From contig NZ_JAIRAU010000001.1 of NCBI RefSeq assembly GCF_020073745.1, forward strand, positions 744,001-808,000: a stretch of 64,000 nt of DNA, written 5' to 3'. Shown here piece after piece: positions 7,995 through 17,137 of this stretch. A program made the position numbers and the translations under genes. The notes under the pieces are model-generated. The model saw only the letters and a list, made by a program, of their open reading frames with translations, did no database searches and was not told where the DNA came from. Within the stretch, counting starts at the first letter, position 1. Each line of letters begins with the position of its first letter. Source of the DNA: Nannocystis pusilla. GTDB taxonomy: Bacteria > Myxococcota_A > Polyangia > Nannocystales > Nannocystaceae.

Positions 7995-10900
7995 ATGCGA
8001 CGCCCCGCCCCCCGCTGGTTCGCCCCGCTGCTCGCCGCCCCGCTGTTCGCCGGGTGCGGCGACGAGGCCGGTAACAAGTCTGAAAAGACAGGTCCGAACG
8101 AGCAGGTCGAAACGGGGCCCAGGGCCCGCGTCGAGGTCGCGGCGGATCCGGTGCCGGCCCTGCGCGCCGGCACCAGCGCGCCCGCCGAGCACGCCGAGCT
8201 GAAGGCCGCGCTGACGGCCTACCGCGTCGAGGGCGAGGCCGAGTACCTCGAGGTGAAGATCGGCGTCGCCGGCGACGACCTCTCGCTCGACTGGGACCGC
8301 CTCCACATCGAGCTCGAGGACGCGAAGCCGGGCGCGGTCGGGGTGATGGCGACCGCCACGGGGGCGAGCGAGGTGGTGCTGCAGATCCGGCGACCGAAGT
8401 CGCCGGCGCCGCCGGAGGCGCTGCGCGGGGCGCTGTACGCCCGTCGCTGGGAGGCGGGCCGCATCGGGTGGGTCCGCGTGCCGTTCGCGGCCCTCGGCGC
8501 GCCCGCGGTCGCCGCCGACGCCGGCCTGCAGGCGCGCTGGGCCGAGGCGCTGGCGCAGGTGCTCGGCGACCCGTGGAACGAGCCGCACCCGTGGAAGCAG
8601 TTCGCGGCGGGGCGGATCTTGACATGGCTCAAGGGACAGCCCGGAGCGAAGTCGCTGGCCGGCGCCGACCTGCTGCGCAACCGCCCGGCGCGGACCGACC
8701 TGACGCAGCTGATGGACACGACCACCGGGGTGCTGTCGATGCAGGAGGCGCTGCAGCACGACCGCGGCCTGCGCCTGCCGCGGGCCGAGGGCCCGCGCGC
8801 GGTGGCGATCGCCGACTGCAAGCCGCCACCGCTGGCCGCCCACCCGTTCGCGGCGATGCAGGCGGCGCTGCCGAACCCAGGCGGGGGCGCGGCCGAGCCG
8901 CTGGCCGCGGCGACGCCGGCGGAGTTCTGGTACGCCCGCGTCGACGACGTGCGCCTGCTGCTGCGCCTGCTCGACGAGGCCGACGCCTGGATCACGCCGG
9001 TGGTGCAGGTGTTGCAGCAGAGCGCGGAGGACCGCGGCCTGACGGCCCGCTACCAGCGCCAGCTCGGGCTGCGCCGCAGCGACCTGACCAGGCTGTTCGG
9101 CCACACGGTGGTCGGCGAGGTGGCGGTCGTCGGCAGCGACCCGTACCTGCGCGAAGGGACAGACGTGACCCTGATCTTCGCGCTCAAGCAGCCGGAGGTG
9201 TTCGACGCCGAGCTCGCGCGCCAGCTCGAGGGCTACCGCGGCGAGATCGCCGGCGTCGAGACGACGATCGTGACGCTCGCCGGCGTGCCGGTCCAGCGCG
9301 CCGCCGACCCGAGCGGGCAGATCCGCCAGTACCGCGCCCGCGTCGGCGAGCTGGCGTTCGTGTCCAACAGCCCGGGCGCGCTCGCTCGCGTGCTCGCGGC
9401 CGCTCAGGGCCAGGCGCCGCGGCTCGCGGATCAACCTGACCTGAAGTACATGCTGGCGCGCGATCCCGGCACCCACCAGGCGCTGGCGTTCCTCAGCGAC
9501 AGGTTCATCGCCGCGGTCGTCGGCCCGCAGCAGAAGATCCTCGCCGCCCGCCGCCAGGAGGCGCTCGCCGAGCTGCTGGTGCCCGGCTACGCGGCGCTGC
9601 TGTACGGCTGGCTGTTCGGACATGCTCCGAAGGACACACAAGAACTGACGGCGGCCGGCCTGCTGGCGCCGGACGAGCTGAAGCACGCCGACGGGGCGGC
9701 GATCGCGTTCGCGCCGGGGCAGGCGGCCCGCTCGGCGTGGGGCTCGCCCGACGCGCTCACGCCGCTGATCGATCTGCCGCCGCTCGAGAAGGTCAGCGCG
9801 GCCGAGCGCGACGCGTACGACAACTTCGCCCGCGGCTATCAGAACTACTGGCAGCAGTTCATCGACCCGGTGGCGATCCGCCTCGACGTCCGCGACGAGG
9901 GGGCCCGCGCGGCGGTCGACGTCGACGTGCGCGTGCTGCCGCTGATCTCCGCCACCGACTACAGCGAGATCGAGGCCGTGGTCGGCAAGACGCGCGTGGC
10001 GGTGGCCGCCGCCGAGGACCACGGGCTGTCGGCGGTGTGGGCCGTCGGCGCCGACAGCGGGCTGCGGCGCGACCTCGACCAACTGATGCGCACGCTGACC
10101 GGCAAGGGCGACGTCGGCCTCGGCTGGCTCGGCGACTGGGTGATGCTCGGCGTCGACGACCGCGCCGGCCTGGTCGGCCTGCTGTCGCAGTGGGACGACA
10201 CCGCCCAGCTGCCGCCGAAGCGCGAGCGCGAGGCGCTGCAGGACCTCGAGCTGTGGCGGCAAGTCGGCAAGTTCCCGGTCTACGCGGTCGCCGAGGTGAA
10301 GAACCCGACGACGCTGGTGGCCACGCTGGCGGCGCTGAGGACGACGGTCGAGTCGGTCGCGCCGGGCATGGTCCAGTGGGGCGAGGTGGCCCGCCACCGC
10401 GACCTGCCGATCGTGCGCGTCGGCGTCAGCCCGGGCGCGCCGCTCCTGCCCGACAAGGCGATCGCCGACGCGTTCGGGATCCACTACGTGCAGACGGGCG
10501 CGGCGATCGTGGTCGGCCTCGACCGCCCGACGATCACCCGCGTGATCGACGACCTCCTCGACGGCCGCCTGCCGAAGGTCGGCGCGGCGAACGATCCGCA
10601 ATTCACGGTGCAGATGCGGACCGCCCGCTATGCCCCGCTGTGGACCGCGCTGCTGTGGATGCTGCAGGGGCAGGCCAACACCGCGGCGAAGTCGGCGCTG
10701 CGCTCGGCGGAGATCTTGCTCCGCGGCGACCCGCAGACGACGGCGAGCGACGGCGGCCTGGCGCGCCTGGGGCTGGCGTACTTCGGCTTCGCGCCGCTCG
10801 ACTCCCTCGGCGCGTCGTACTTCGTGCTCCGCCCCGAGGGCGCCGCCGATCCGCTGCAGGGCTCGGCGATCGCGCCGACGTTCCCGATGCTGCCGATCCC

Positions 10901-11045
10901 CGACTCGCCGATCGGGCGGTTGATGGAGCGCCTCACGGCGATCCGCGGCGAGGTGTCGTTCGACGAGGAGCCCGAGGCGGCCGGCCCCGACGCTCGCTCG
11001 CTGCACACGAAGTTCTCGATCCACCTCGGCCCGCAGAAGCCCTGA
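7995..11045 (+). CDS. Large DUF3352-like lipoprotein, 1016 residues
   Basis: A lipoprotein signal ends LLAAPLFAGC at about residue 21. The rest is one long extracytoplasmic protein without membrane segments. It contains repeats of a beta-alpha unit such as ALAFLSDRFIAAVVGP and DLPIVRVGVSPGAPLLPDKAIADAFG, the style of DUF3352 proteins, which are large, poorly understood envelope proteins common in myxobacteria. The body has few Cys. Several copies of the dispersed TGTCC-N4-GGACA hairpin fall inside the gene (8078-8095, about 8635, about 9617). A TAAGCT box sits 9 bases before the ATG. No function can be assigned. Confidence 0.7.
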   Translation: MRRPAPRWFAPLLAAPLFAGCGDEAGNKSEKTGPNEQVETGPRARVEVAADPVPALRAGTSAPAEHAELKAALTAYRVEGEAEYLEVKIGVAGDDLSLDWDRLHIELEDAKPGAVGVMATATGASEVVLQIRRPKSPAPPEALRGALYARRWEAGRIGWVRVPFAALGAPAVAADAGLQARWAEALAQVLGDPWNEPHPWKQFAAGRILTWLKGQPGAKSLAGADLLRNRPARTDLTQLMDTTTGVLSMQEALQHDRGLRLPRAEGPRAVAIADCKPPPLAAHPFAAMQAALPNPGGGAAEPLAAATPAEFWYARVDDVRLLLRLLDEADAWITPVVQVLQQSAEDRGLTARYQRQLGLRRSDLTRLFGHTVVGEVAVVGSDPYLREGTDVTLIFALKQPEVFDAELARQLEGYRGEIAGVETTIVTLAGVPVQRAADPSGQIRQYRARVGELAFVSNSPGALARVLAAAQGQAPRLADQPDLKYMLARDPGTHQALAFLSDRFIAAVVGPQQKILAARRQEALAELLVPGYAALLYGWLFGHAPKDTQELTAAGLLAPDELKHADGAAIAFAPGQAARSAWGSPDALTPLIDLPPLEKVSAAERDAYDNFARGYQNYWQQFIDPVAIRLDVRDEGARAAVDVDVRVLPLISATDYSEIEAVVGKTRVAVAAAEDHGLSAVWAVGADSGLRRDLDQLMRTLTGKGDVGLGWLGDWVMLGVDDRAGLVGLLSQWDDTAQLPPKREREALQDLELWRQVGKFPVYAVAEVKNPTTLVATLAALRTTVESVAPGMVQWGEVARHRDLPIVRVGVSPGAPLLPDKAIADAFGIHYVQTGAAIVVGLDRPTITRVIDDLLDGRLPKVGAANDPQFTVQMRTARYAPLWTALLWMLQGQANTAAKSALRSAEILLRGDPQTTASDGGLARLGLAYFGFAPLDSLGASYFVLRPEGAADPLQGSAIAPTFPMLPIPDSPIGRLMERLTAIRGEVSFDEEPEAAGPDARSLHTKFSIHLGPQKP

Positions 11046-11101
11046 CCGTCGGCCTGCTTTTGCGCTCGCGCGCGGGCGCGGGCTCGGCCATCCTCGCGGG
11101 C

Positions 11102-11743
11102 GTGTCACGTCGCACCGTCCTGCTCTCGCGCGTCGGGCTCGCTGCCGCGGCGCTGTTCCTCGGCGCGCTGGTCTTCGAGTGGAAGCTCGCCGGTCTCTTG
11201 CTCAAGCCGATCCCGGTGCTGTGCGTGCTGGCCTGGATGTGGCCGGTCAAGGGCGCCGATGCGCGACGGATCCGCCTCGGTCTCATGCTCTCGGTGCTCG
11301 GCGACGTCCTGCTCGCCGAGGCGATCGACCTGTTCATCGCCGGCCTGGCCGCGTTCCTGCTGGCGCACATCGCCTATGTGGCGGCCTACGTCGGCCGCAC
11401 GCGGGCGCTGCACCTGATGCGGCTGGCGCCGGTGGCCGCGTTCGGGTACTTCACGTTCGGCTGGCTGGCGCCGAACCTCGGTGAGATGCGCGGGCCGGTG
11501 CTGGCCTACGTGATCGTGATCTGCGCGATGATGTGGCGCGCGGCGGCCCAGATCGGCGAACGCCCCGGCTCCGAGGGCCGCGCGTGGGCGGGCCTCGCCG
11601 GGGCGATCGCGTTCGCGCTGAGCGACACGCTGATCGCCGTCAACCGCTTCATCGCCTGGTCGCTCGGGGTGGAGCTGCTGCTCATGGTGCTCTACTGGGC
11701 GGCGCAGGTGCTGATCGCGGCCTCGACCGACCGCGAGACCTGA
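11102..11743 (+). CDS. YhhN-family integral membrane protein (lysoplasmalogenase-like)
   Basis: A membrane protein of 213 residues with about seven to eight hydrophobic helices. The YhhN signature is visible: LLLKPIPVLCVLAWM near the N-terminus, LGDVLLA, ALSDTLIAVNRF and a final ELLLMVLYWAAQVLI. Members hydrolyse the vinyl-ether bond of lysoplasmalogens (TMEM86B), and myxobacteria are among the bacteria that make plasmalogens, so this function is plausible. The GTG at 11102 is chosen because it gives a positively charged start (SRRTVLLSR) before the first helix; the ribosome binding site is weak. Confidence 0.75.
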   Translation: MSRRTVLLSRVGLAAAALFLGALVFEWKLAGLLLKPIPVLCVLAWMWPVKGADARRIRLGLMLSVLGDVLLAEAIDLFIAGLAAFLLAHIAYVAAYVGRTRALHLMRLAPVAAFGYFTFGWLAPNLGEMRGPVLAYVIVICAMMWRAAAQIGERPGSEGRAWAGLAGAIAFALSDTLIAVNRFIAWSLGVELLLMVLYWAAQVLIAASTDRET

Positions 11744-11970
11744 GCTCGTGGAGCCACGCGTCGGCGCCGACGAGCGCGCTGCTGGCGGTCGACGGCTCGT
11801 GGGAAGGGGGGCCCGCGGTCGGTGACGAGGGCGCGATCGTGCGGATGGAGCTGGTCGAGCTCGGGTGCAGGAAGGGGCCGCCGGCGCCGTAGCGACGGGC
11901 GTGGCGAGCGAAGATGTCCTGGTGGTGCACGGCGCCGCCGTCACCACGGCCGCCACCATCGTGAACAATA

Positions 11971-12066
11971 TGTCCATTCGGACATGTCGTGATGGCGGTC
12001 GACAGGCGCCGTGTCTCGCGTCGCGCCGCCATGACATGTTCTTATGGACATGTCATGACGGCGGCC
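11971..12066. repeat. Two tandem copies of the GGACATGTC hairpin repeat
   Basis: TGTCC-attc-GGACATGTC at 11971-11988 and TGTTC-ttat-GGACATGTC at 12037-12054 are 66 bases apart. Each is followed by a further similar stretch (GTGATGGCGG and ATGACGGCGG). They lie between the convergent genes ending at 11743 and 12072. The rest of this 328-base gap shows no gene I can support. Confidence 0.7.
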
Positions 12067-12071
12067 GGTCG

Positions 12072-13001
12072 TCAGCGCGGGGCGAGGTGGTGCCCGACGG
12101 CGGCGTTGAGCCAGTACCACTCCTCGCTCTGCCCGCCGCGCGGCGGCTCGCCCTTGAGGACGGCGACGAGCTCCCAGTAGCGGCTGGCGCGCGGGTCGTG
12201 GTTCTGCGACTTCTCGTGCCAGGTGCGGCGGAACTCGGCGTCGGCGGCCTTGCCCTGGGCGGCGGCGAGGCCCGTGATCATGCGCTCGACGACCTCGCGG
12301 GCGGCGTCGTCGGTCGGCGCCACGCCGCGCTCGATGAGCGCGCGCGCGGCGGCGTTGGCCTCCTGGCTGACCCGCTGGTGGGCGGCGACGTCGAAGTTGC
12401 CGTTCCACGTCTCGGCCGCGGCGGCGCGCATCCTGGCGATGAAGTCCTCGTCCTGGACGATCTCCGCCAGCTCGATCCACGCGTCGAGCTGCTCGGGCGA
12501 CGGCTCGTCGGGCAGCTTCGGGGTGCTCGCGGCCATCATCTGCCGCTTCCAGCCGTCGTCGATCGGCACGCCCTCGGACACGCGCTCGTAGAAGCGCTCG
12601 ATGACGGCCTTGCGTTCTTCTGTGGTCAATCGGGTCACGGTACACAACCTCCTGATGTCGGCTTCGCTCGGCTCGGAGCGGAGCGCGGCGCGCAGGGCGG
12701 CGGCGACGTGCTGCAACGAGACGATGTGCGTCTCGACGGCGCGCAGCCGCAGACGCAAGGCCTCGGCCAGCGTCATGTCGCGGGCGAAGATCGCCTTGAT
12801 CGCGGCGATCCCCAGCCCGGCCTCGCGCAGGGTGCGGATCAGATCGAGCCGCACCGCCGCATCCTCGGCGTAGACGCGGTAGCCGCTGCGGGTCCGCCCG
12901 GCGGGCGGCAACAGCCCCTCGTCGGAGTAGAACCGCAGCGTCTTCACCGGCACGCCCGACCGACGCGCCAGGGCGCCGATCGTGATCCGCTCGCTCACCA
13001 T
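12072..13001 (-). CDS. MerR-family transcriptional regulator
   Basis: A 309-residue regulator. Residues 5-75 form a MerR winged helix-turn-helix: ITIGALARRSGVPVKTLRFY, then DEGLLPP and RSGYRVYAEDAAVRLDLI. A dimerisation helix follows. Residues of about 130-309 are a helical effector-binding region recalling TipA-type drug-binding domains. MerR proteins activate promoters with an over-long 19-bp spacer by twisting the DNA. Exactly such a promoter precedes this gene, which points to autoregulation. No other target is adjacent. A GTG directly follows the ATG and could also start translation. Confidence 0.9.
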   Translation of the reverse strand: MVSERITIGALARRSGVPVKTLRFYSDEGLLPPAGRTRSGYRVYAEDAAVRLDLIRTLREAGLGIAAIKAIFARDMTLAEALRLRLRAVETHIVSLQHVAAALRAALRSEPSEADIRRLCTVTRLTTEERKAVIERFYERVSEGVPIDDGWKRQMMAASTPKLPDEPSPEQLDAWIELAEIVQDEDFIARMRAAAAETWNGNFDVAAHQRVSQEANAAARALIERGVAPTDDAAREVVERMITGLAAAQGKAADAEFRRTWHEKSQNHDPRASRYWELVAVLKGEPPRGGQSEEWYWLNAAVGHHLAPR

Positions 13002-13007
13002 GGCGTC

Positions 13008-13038
13008 ACCTTGAGGTCTCCCGTAACTGGAGAGTCAA
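13008..13038 (-). promoter_or_regulatory. MerR-type promoter and operator (19-bp spacer)
   Basis: On the minus strand TTGACT (13038-13033) and CAAGGT (13013-13008) are separated by exactly 19 bases. The spacer and its edge hold the near-perfect dyad TCTCC-AGTTACG-GGAGA. This is the standard MerR arrangement, and the -10 resembles TAAGGT of mer promoters. The -10 ends 6 bases before the ATG, so the transcript should start at or next to the start codon. Confidence 0.8.
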
Positions 13039-13208
13039 GCACGGATCGCCGCGGCGGTGAACAATCATCGTGCGCGCGTGGGGCGCGTGGTGGCCGCGAA
13101 CGGCAGGCCGTGCAGCGGAGCACGGGCGCGGCGAGCGGACGCGCGAGCGACATGTACTTCGAGACAGCTCGGATCGGGTCAGGAGTCGCGCGGGGCAGTC
13201 GTGTGAGA

Positions 13209-13264
13209 TGTTCGAAGGGGCAGGTCGCCGGGTGGCCGTGAGGACATGGCGAAAAGGACAGGTC
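13209..13264 (+). repeat. Two degenerate copies of the dispersed hairpin repeat
   Basis: TGTTC-gaag-GGGCA-GGTC (13209-13226) and TGGCG-aaaa-GGACA-GGTC (13247-13264) fit the window-wide consensus. They lie in the gap of about 360 bases between the MerR promoter and the caspase-like gene; I see nothing else in that gap. Confidence 0.5.
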
Positions 13265-13397
13265 GAGAGCGAGCGGTCGAGCAGGAGGGAGCTGGTCGAG
13301 GAGACAGGGGCGCGGCGCGGGCGGCTCCCAGGCGCGCCTGCGGCGCTCGCGAGCGCGCCGCTTTCGTCGGGGACGCGGAGGTCGTATCGTCGCGGGG

Positions 13398-14987
13398 TTG
13401 ATCGAGGCGGCGCGACGCGGTGGACGCACGACGGGCGCAGTGTTCGTGGCCGGGCTGCTCGCTTGCGGCTCGCCCGCGAGCGAGGGGGCCGCGACGACCC
13501 ACCGCGAGGTGGAGCCGCCGAAGGTCGCGACGACTCGCGAGGCGACGACGGCAGCGGCGCCGGCGACGAGCGCCGAGTCGGAGGCGAGCGCGCCGCCGCG
13601 TCCGCCGCTGGGCGTCGGTCCGCTGCATCACCAGGAGCCGACGCCGTGGCCGGATCCGCCGCGCTGGCTGGCGGTCGGCGGCGGTGCGACGCCCGAGTTC
13701 AACCAGGTGTCGATCGAGCAGGACTTGCTGCTGGCGCAGGAGGTCTTCGGGGACGGTGGGGCGCTGCTGTTCGCCGGCGGGCCCGGCAGCCACGGGGTGC
13801 AGGTCGAGGACGCGGTGCCGCGCGGCGACCCGCTGGTGGCGACGCTGGCCGAGCTGTTCGCGCCGCGCGGGGGACGAACGGCGACGTACCGGCCGACGCT
13901 GACGAACCCGAGCAGCTCGGCGACCCGCGGCGGCGTGCTCGAGGCGGTGAAGCTGGCGGTGGCCGAGCCGGGGCCGCCGTTGTTGGTGTACCTGGCGGGC
14001 CACGGCGAGCGCGGCGATCCGCCCCGCGACGGCGGTCTGAGCTTGTGGGGCCAGACGACGCTGCGGGTGGCGGAGCTGGCGGAGGTGCTCGACGCCGGGC
14101 GGCGCCCGGCGCAGGTCGTGGCGACGAGCTGCTTCTCGGGCGCGTTCGCGGAGCTGGTGTTCGCGCGCGCCGACAGCGAGGCCGGACCGGCGAAGCCGCT
14201 GCGCTGCGGGCTGTTCGCGGCGACGGCCGAGCGCGAGGCGTCGGGCTGCGATCCGAACCCCGACCGCGCGGCGCAGGAGGGCTACTCGCTGCACTTTTTA
14301 AATGCGCTGCGAGGTCGCGGCCGCGGGGGCGAGGCGCTGCCGACAGCCGAGCTCGACCTCGACGGCGACGGGCAGATCTCGCTGCTCGAGGCGCACGCTC
14401 GGGCGCGGATCGCCGGCGAGGGGATCGACGTGCCGACGACGACGTCGGAGCGGTGGCTCCGCGCGACGGCGCCGCGCCGCGGGAATTCGCGGACGGCGGC
14501 GCTGCCCGAGGAGGACGCGGTGATCGCCAGGTTGTCGGCGGCGCTCGGCTACGTCGGACGCGAGGGCGAGGTCGAGAGTGACTTTGATAATGTCCTAAAG
14601 GACATGTCCGAAGCGTACGCGCGCCTCGACGCGGCGAGCGGGCGCGAGGACACGGCGTATCGCGCGGCCGCGGCCGAGCTGCTGGCGCGCTTCCCGGTGC
14701 TCGACGATCCGTGGCACCCGGACTTCGCGCCGACGCTCGCGGCGCATCGCGTGGACATCGCGGATCTCCTGGCCGACAGCGTGCAGTACGCCGAGTTCCG
14801 CGCGGCCCAGGCCGAGGTCGCGACGGCGCAAGCCGAGGTCGCGGAGCTGCTGGCGCGCAGCGCGAAGCTCGAGCGGCTGGTCCGGGCGCGCGAGAACCGG
14901 ACGCTCGCCGGGCGGCTCAAGGCCCGCGGCGGGGCGGCCTGGGCCAGGTTCGAGGCGCTGCTGGCGTGCGAGCGCGGACGGCCGTAG
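13398..14987 (+). CDS. Caspase-like (clan CD) peptidase lipoprotein with EF-hand
   Basis: A 529-residue protein beginning with TTG; the signal segment ends GLLACGS. A caspase/legumain-type fold is indicated by the catalytic pair LVYLAGHGERGD (H202) and VVATSCFSGAFAE (C245), with the usual spacing. DLDGDGQISLLEA near residue 320 is an EF-hand calcium loop. The C-terminal third is helical and ends in a coiled-coil with an AQAEVA repeat. TATCGT lies 7 bases before the TTG; an in-frame GTG at 13440 is the alternative but would lose the charged N-terminus. The surface location suggests an exported protease, perhaps activated by calcium; the substrate is unknown. Confidence 0.75.
   Translation: MIEAARRGGRTTGAVFVAGLLACGSPASEGAATTHREVEPPKVATTREATTAAAPATSAESEASAPPRPPLGVGPLHHQEPTPWPDPPRWLAVGGGATPEFNQVSIEQDLLLAQEVFGDGGALLFAGGPGSHGVQVEDAVPRGDPLVATLAELFAPRGGRTATYRPTLTNPSSSATRGGVLEAVKLAVAEPGPPLLVYLAGHGERGDPPRDGGLSLWGQTTLRVAELAEVLDAGRRPAQVVATSCFSGAFAELVFARADSEAGPAKPLRCGLFAATAEREASGCDPNPDRAAQEGYSLHFLNALRGRGRGGEALPTAELDLDGDGQISLLEAHARARIAGEGIDVPTTTSERWLRATAPRRGNSRTAALPEEDAVIARLSAALGYVGREGEVESDFDNVLKDMSEAYARLDAASGREDTAYRAAAAELLARFPVLDDPWHPDFAPTLAAHRVDIADLLADSVQYAEFRAAQAEVATAQAEVAELLARSAKLERLVRARENRTLAGRLKARGGAAWARFEALLACERGRP
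14591..14609 (+). repeat. Perfect copy of the dispersed hairpin repeat inside a gene
   Basis: TGTCC-taaa-GGACA-TGTCC matches the full consensus, lies inside the caspase-like gene, and is read in frame as VLKDMS. Confidence 0.7.
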
Positions 14988-15005
14988 CAGGTGGTTTATA
15001 AAACA

Positions 15006-15024
15006 TGTCGTTCAGGACATGTCG
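15006..15024. terminator. Hairpin repeat between convergent genes
   Basis: TGTCG-ttca-GGACATGTCG lies in the 66-base gap between the convergent genes ending at 14987 and 15054, just after a TTTATAAAA stretch. CATGTC and GACATG pair around GTTCAG. It could work as a bidirectional terminator. Confidence 0.4.
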
Positions 15025-15053
15025 AAAACAGCAGGCATGAACCACGCGCGCGA

Positions 15054-16103
15054 TCACGGGCGCAGCGGGGCCGGGTCGGCGATCGTGATCGTGCGGTGGA
15101 TCTCCTCGCTGACCAGGCCGAGCGCCATCGGGCGGCGGACGGCGGGGAGGACGGCGACGTCGTAGAGCTCCTCGACCGCGCCGTCGAGGCGGAGCCAGTG
15201 GGCGACCTCGCCGGTGCGGGTGTCGACGACGACGAGGCCGCAGCGGGGCTCGGCGCCGCGGGCGGCGAGGTTCTGCTCGAGCGCGAGGCCGGCGAAGGTG
15301 CGGCTGCCGCGGGGCTTGGACAGGCCGACGATCGCGTAGGGGCCGGCGAAGCAGAGGCCGCGGGCGTAGCCGGGGCAGAAGCAGACCGGCTCGAAGCGGC
15401 CCGAGACCGGGTCGACCTTGCCGAGGAAGCCGGTGCCGGCCTCGAGCAGCCACAGCGCGCCGGCGTGGAGGCGCGGCGAGTGGGGCATCGACAGGCCCTC
15501 GGCGACGATCGCGTCGGTGCGGACGTCGATGACGACGCCGCCGCCGCGCCGGTGGTCGCGCCAGCCGTCGGCGACGTCGCTGCGGGCGACGGCGGTGACG
15601 AAGGCGGGGCTGCCGTCGTGCATGGCGAGGCCGTTGAGGTGGCAGCGGTCCTCGGCGGCCAGGCGCGAGACGAACGGCGGGCGCCACAGCGGGGCGAAGC
15701 TGGCGCGCGGGGCGAGGGTGGCGAGGCAGCTGAACAGGGTGTTGACGAACACGGGGCGCCCGGCGCGGTCGATCGCGAGGTCGTGGACGTCGAGGTCGCC
15801 GGTGGTGTGGGCGACGCGCGGGACGTACATGCGGTCGTAGCCCTCATGGACATGTCCCGAAGGCAAGGCGTTGTCGAGGCGCCACAGTTGAAAGAGGGTG
15901 GCCAGCCAGACCGACTCGCCGTCGACGCACAGGCCCATGCAGCGGGCGAAGGTGCGCTCGAACAGCGACAGCCGGCCGCCGTCGCCGCTGCCGAGGAGGA
16001 ACAGCTTGCCGGCCTGGTAGGTGGTGAACGCGAGGCTCACGCCGAGCTCGGCGAGCAGGGCGGGGAAGTGGCGCGAGGACAGGACCTCGAGGCGTTCGGC
16101 CAT
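15054..16103 (-). CDS. TIGR03032-type protein of unknown function
   Basis: A soluble 349-residue protein. The order of motifs (LGVSLAFTTYQAGKLFLLG, YVPRVAHTTGDLDVHDL, CHLNGLAMHDG, PHSPRLHAGALWLLEAGTG, CPGYARGLCFAGPYAIVGLSKPR) is that of the TIGR03032/DUF4915 family, which looks like a beta-propeller and has no proven function. There is no signal peptide. The start at 16103 is preferred because TATCGT lies exactly 6 bases upstream, suggesting a leaderless mRNA, and because the family N-terminus begins here. Confidence 0.75.
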   Translation of the reverse strand: MAERLEVLSSRHFPALLAELGVSLAFTTYQAGKLFLLGSGDGGRLSLFERTFARCMGLCVDGESVWLATLFQLWRLDNALPSGHVHEGYDRMYVPRVAHTTGDLDVHDLAIDRAGRPVFVNTLFSCLATLAPRASFAPLWRPPFVSRLAAEDRCHLNGLAMHDGSPAFVTAVARSDVADGWRDHRRGGGVVIDVRTDAIVAEGLSMPHSPRLHAGALWLLEAGTGFLGKVDPVSGRFEPVCFCPGYARGLCFAGPYAIVGLSKPRGSRTFAGLALEQNLAARGAEPRCGLVVVDTRTGEVAHWLRLDGAVEELYDVAVLPAVRRPMALGLVSEEIHRTITIADPAPLRP

Positions 16104-16264
16104 GCGCGGACGATAGCAGGTGGTCGGCTGGCGGCCGGGACGCGGAGGAGGCCGCGCGCGGTGGCGGGCGCACCTGCGCGACGACGGCGATCCTCGGTGG
16201 CCGGGCCGCGGGGGCGGAATTGTCATGACTTTCGGTCCGAAAGCGCCTGTGATACTGTGGCGCG

Positions 16265-17134
16265 ATGTCGCGCGCTTCCGCGTCGGGCCTCGTCCTCGTC
16301 CTCGCTCTCGGCGGCTGCACCGCGCCCGGCCTCGACCACGTCAGCACCTACGGGTACGAGCACGACGGCAACGGTCCGTCGACGACGACCGAGGGCAGTT
16401 CGTCGACGACCGGTGAGGGCGAGGAGGGGTCGAGCTCGAGCGGCGACGAGGAGGGCAGCTCGGGAGGGGCCGATGGCTCGTCGACGTCGGATGGTTCGAC
16501 GGCGACGTCGGACGCTTCGACGTCGACCACGGCGGATACGACGGGCGCGGCGGCCGTGTGCGGCGACTCGATCGTCGACGCGGACGAGGAGTGCGACGAC
16601 GGCAACGACGTCGCCGACGACGGCTGTCACGCCTGCGCGCGCGACCGGCTGGTGTTCGCGTCCAGCCAGGTGTTCACCCCCGACCTGATCCTCGGGCTCG
16701 CCGGGGCCGACAGTCTGTGTCGCCAGCTGGCCCTTCAGTCAGGTCACCCGCGCTGGACGACCTTCGTCGCCTGGATGTCCGACTCGCAGACCAGCGCGAT
16801 CGACCGCGTGACGCCGGCGCCCGGCCGCTACGTCCGCCCCGACGGGGTGATGGTCGCGGAGAACTTCGCGCGGTTCCTGTCGGGCTCGATCGCCGCGCCC
16901 ATCAACATCGACGAGTTCGGCGAGGTCGTGCTCGGCAGCGCGTGGACCGGCACCCGGCCCGACGGCGCCGCGGCGGTGGGGCACACGTTCTGCGACGACT
17001 GGACGAATTCGTATTACCTCGAGGAGGAGGGCCCCGCGGGCGCGGTCAAGCAGACCGACGAGCGGTGGACGCTCTTACCCAACGCCGAGAGCTGCGCCGA
17101 GGACAACCACCTCTATTGCTTCGAGGGAGCGTGA
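16265..17134 (+). CDS. Cys-rich lipoprotein with CGD motif and DUF1554-like domain (paralogue 1)
   Basis: A 289-residue lipoprotein; the signal ends VLALGGC. A Ser/Thr/Gly/Glu linker of about 75 residues leads to a single CGDSIVDADEECDDGND motif, a DUF4215-type Cys repeat often found in myxobacterial surface proteins. The C-terminal 160 residues (VFASSQVFTPDLILGLAGADSLCRQLA to NHLYCFEGA) resemble the C-terminal domain of the next gene and are close in style to DUF1554/collagen-NC10 folds. TACTGT lies 6 bases before the ATG. The gene is 3 bases from the next, so they form a tandem paralogous pair. Confidence 0.75.
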   Translation: MSRASASGLVLVLALGGCTAPGLDHVSTYGYEHDGNGPSTTTEGSSSTTGEGEEGSSSSGDEEGSSGGADGSSTSDGSTATSDASTSTTADTTGAAAVCGDSIVDADEECDDGNDVADDGCHACARDRLVFASSQVFTPDLILGLAGADSLCRQLALQSGHPRWTTFVAWMSDSQTSAIDRVTPAPGRYVRPDGVMVAENFARFLSGSIAAPINIDEFGEVVLGSAWTGTRPDGAAAVGHTFCDDWTNSYYLEEEGPAGAVKQTDERWTLLPNAESCAEDNHLYCFEGA

Positions 17135-17137
17135 GAC

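Noticed and set aside
7194-11108. A 1304-codon open frame on the minus strand opposite the DUF3352-like gene
   Set aside because: Its translation is Arg/His/Leu-rich without domains; the plus strand has a lipoprotein signal and normal composition. GC-rich DNA gives such frames by chance.
11744-12032. Possible genes on either strand between YhhN and MerR genes
   Set aside because: No start signals, no domains, and the hairpin repeats run through both frames.
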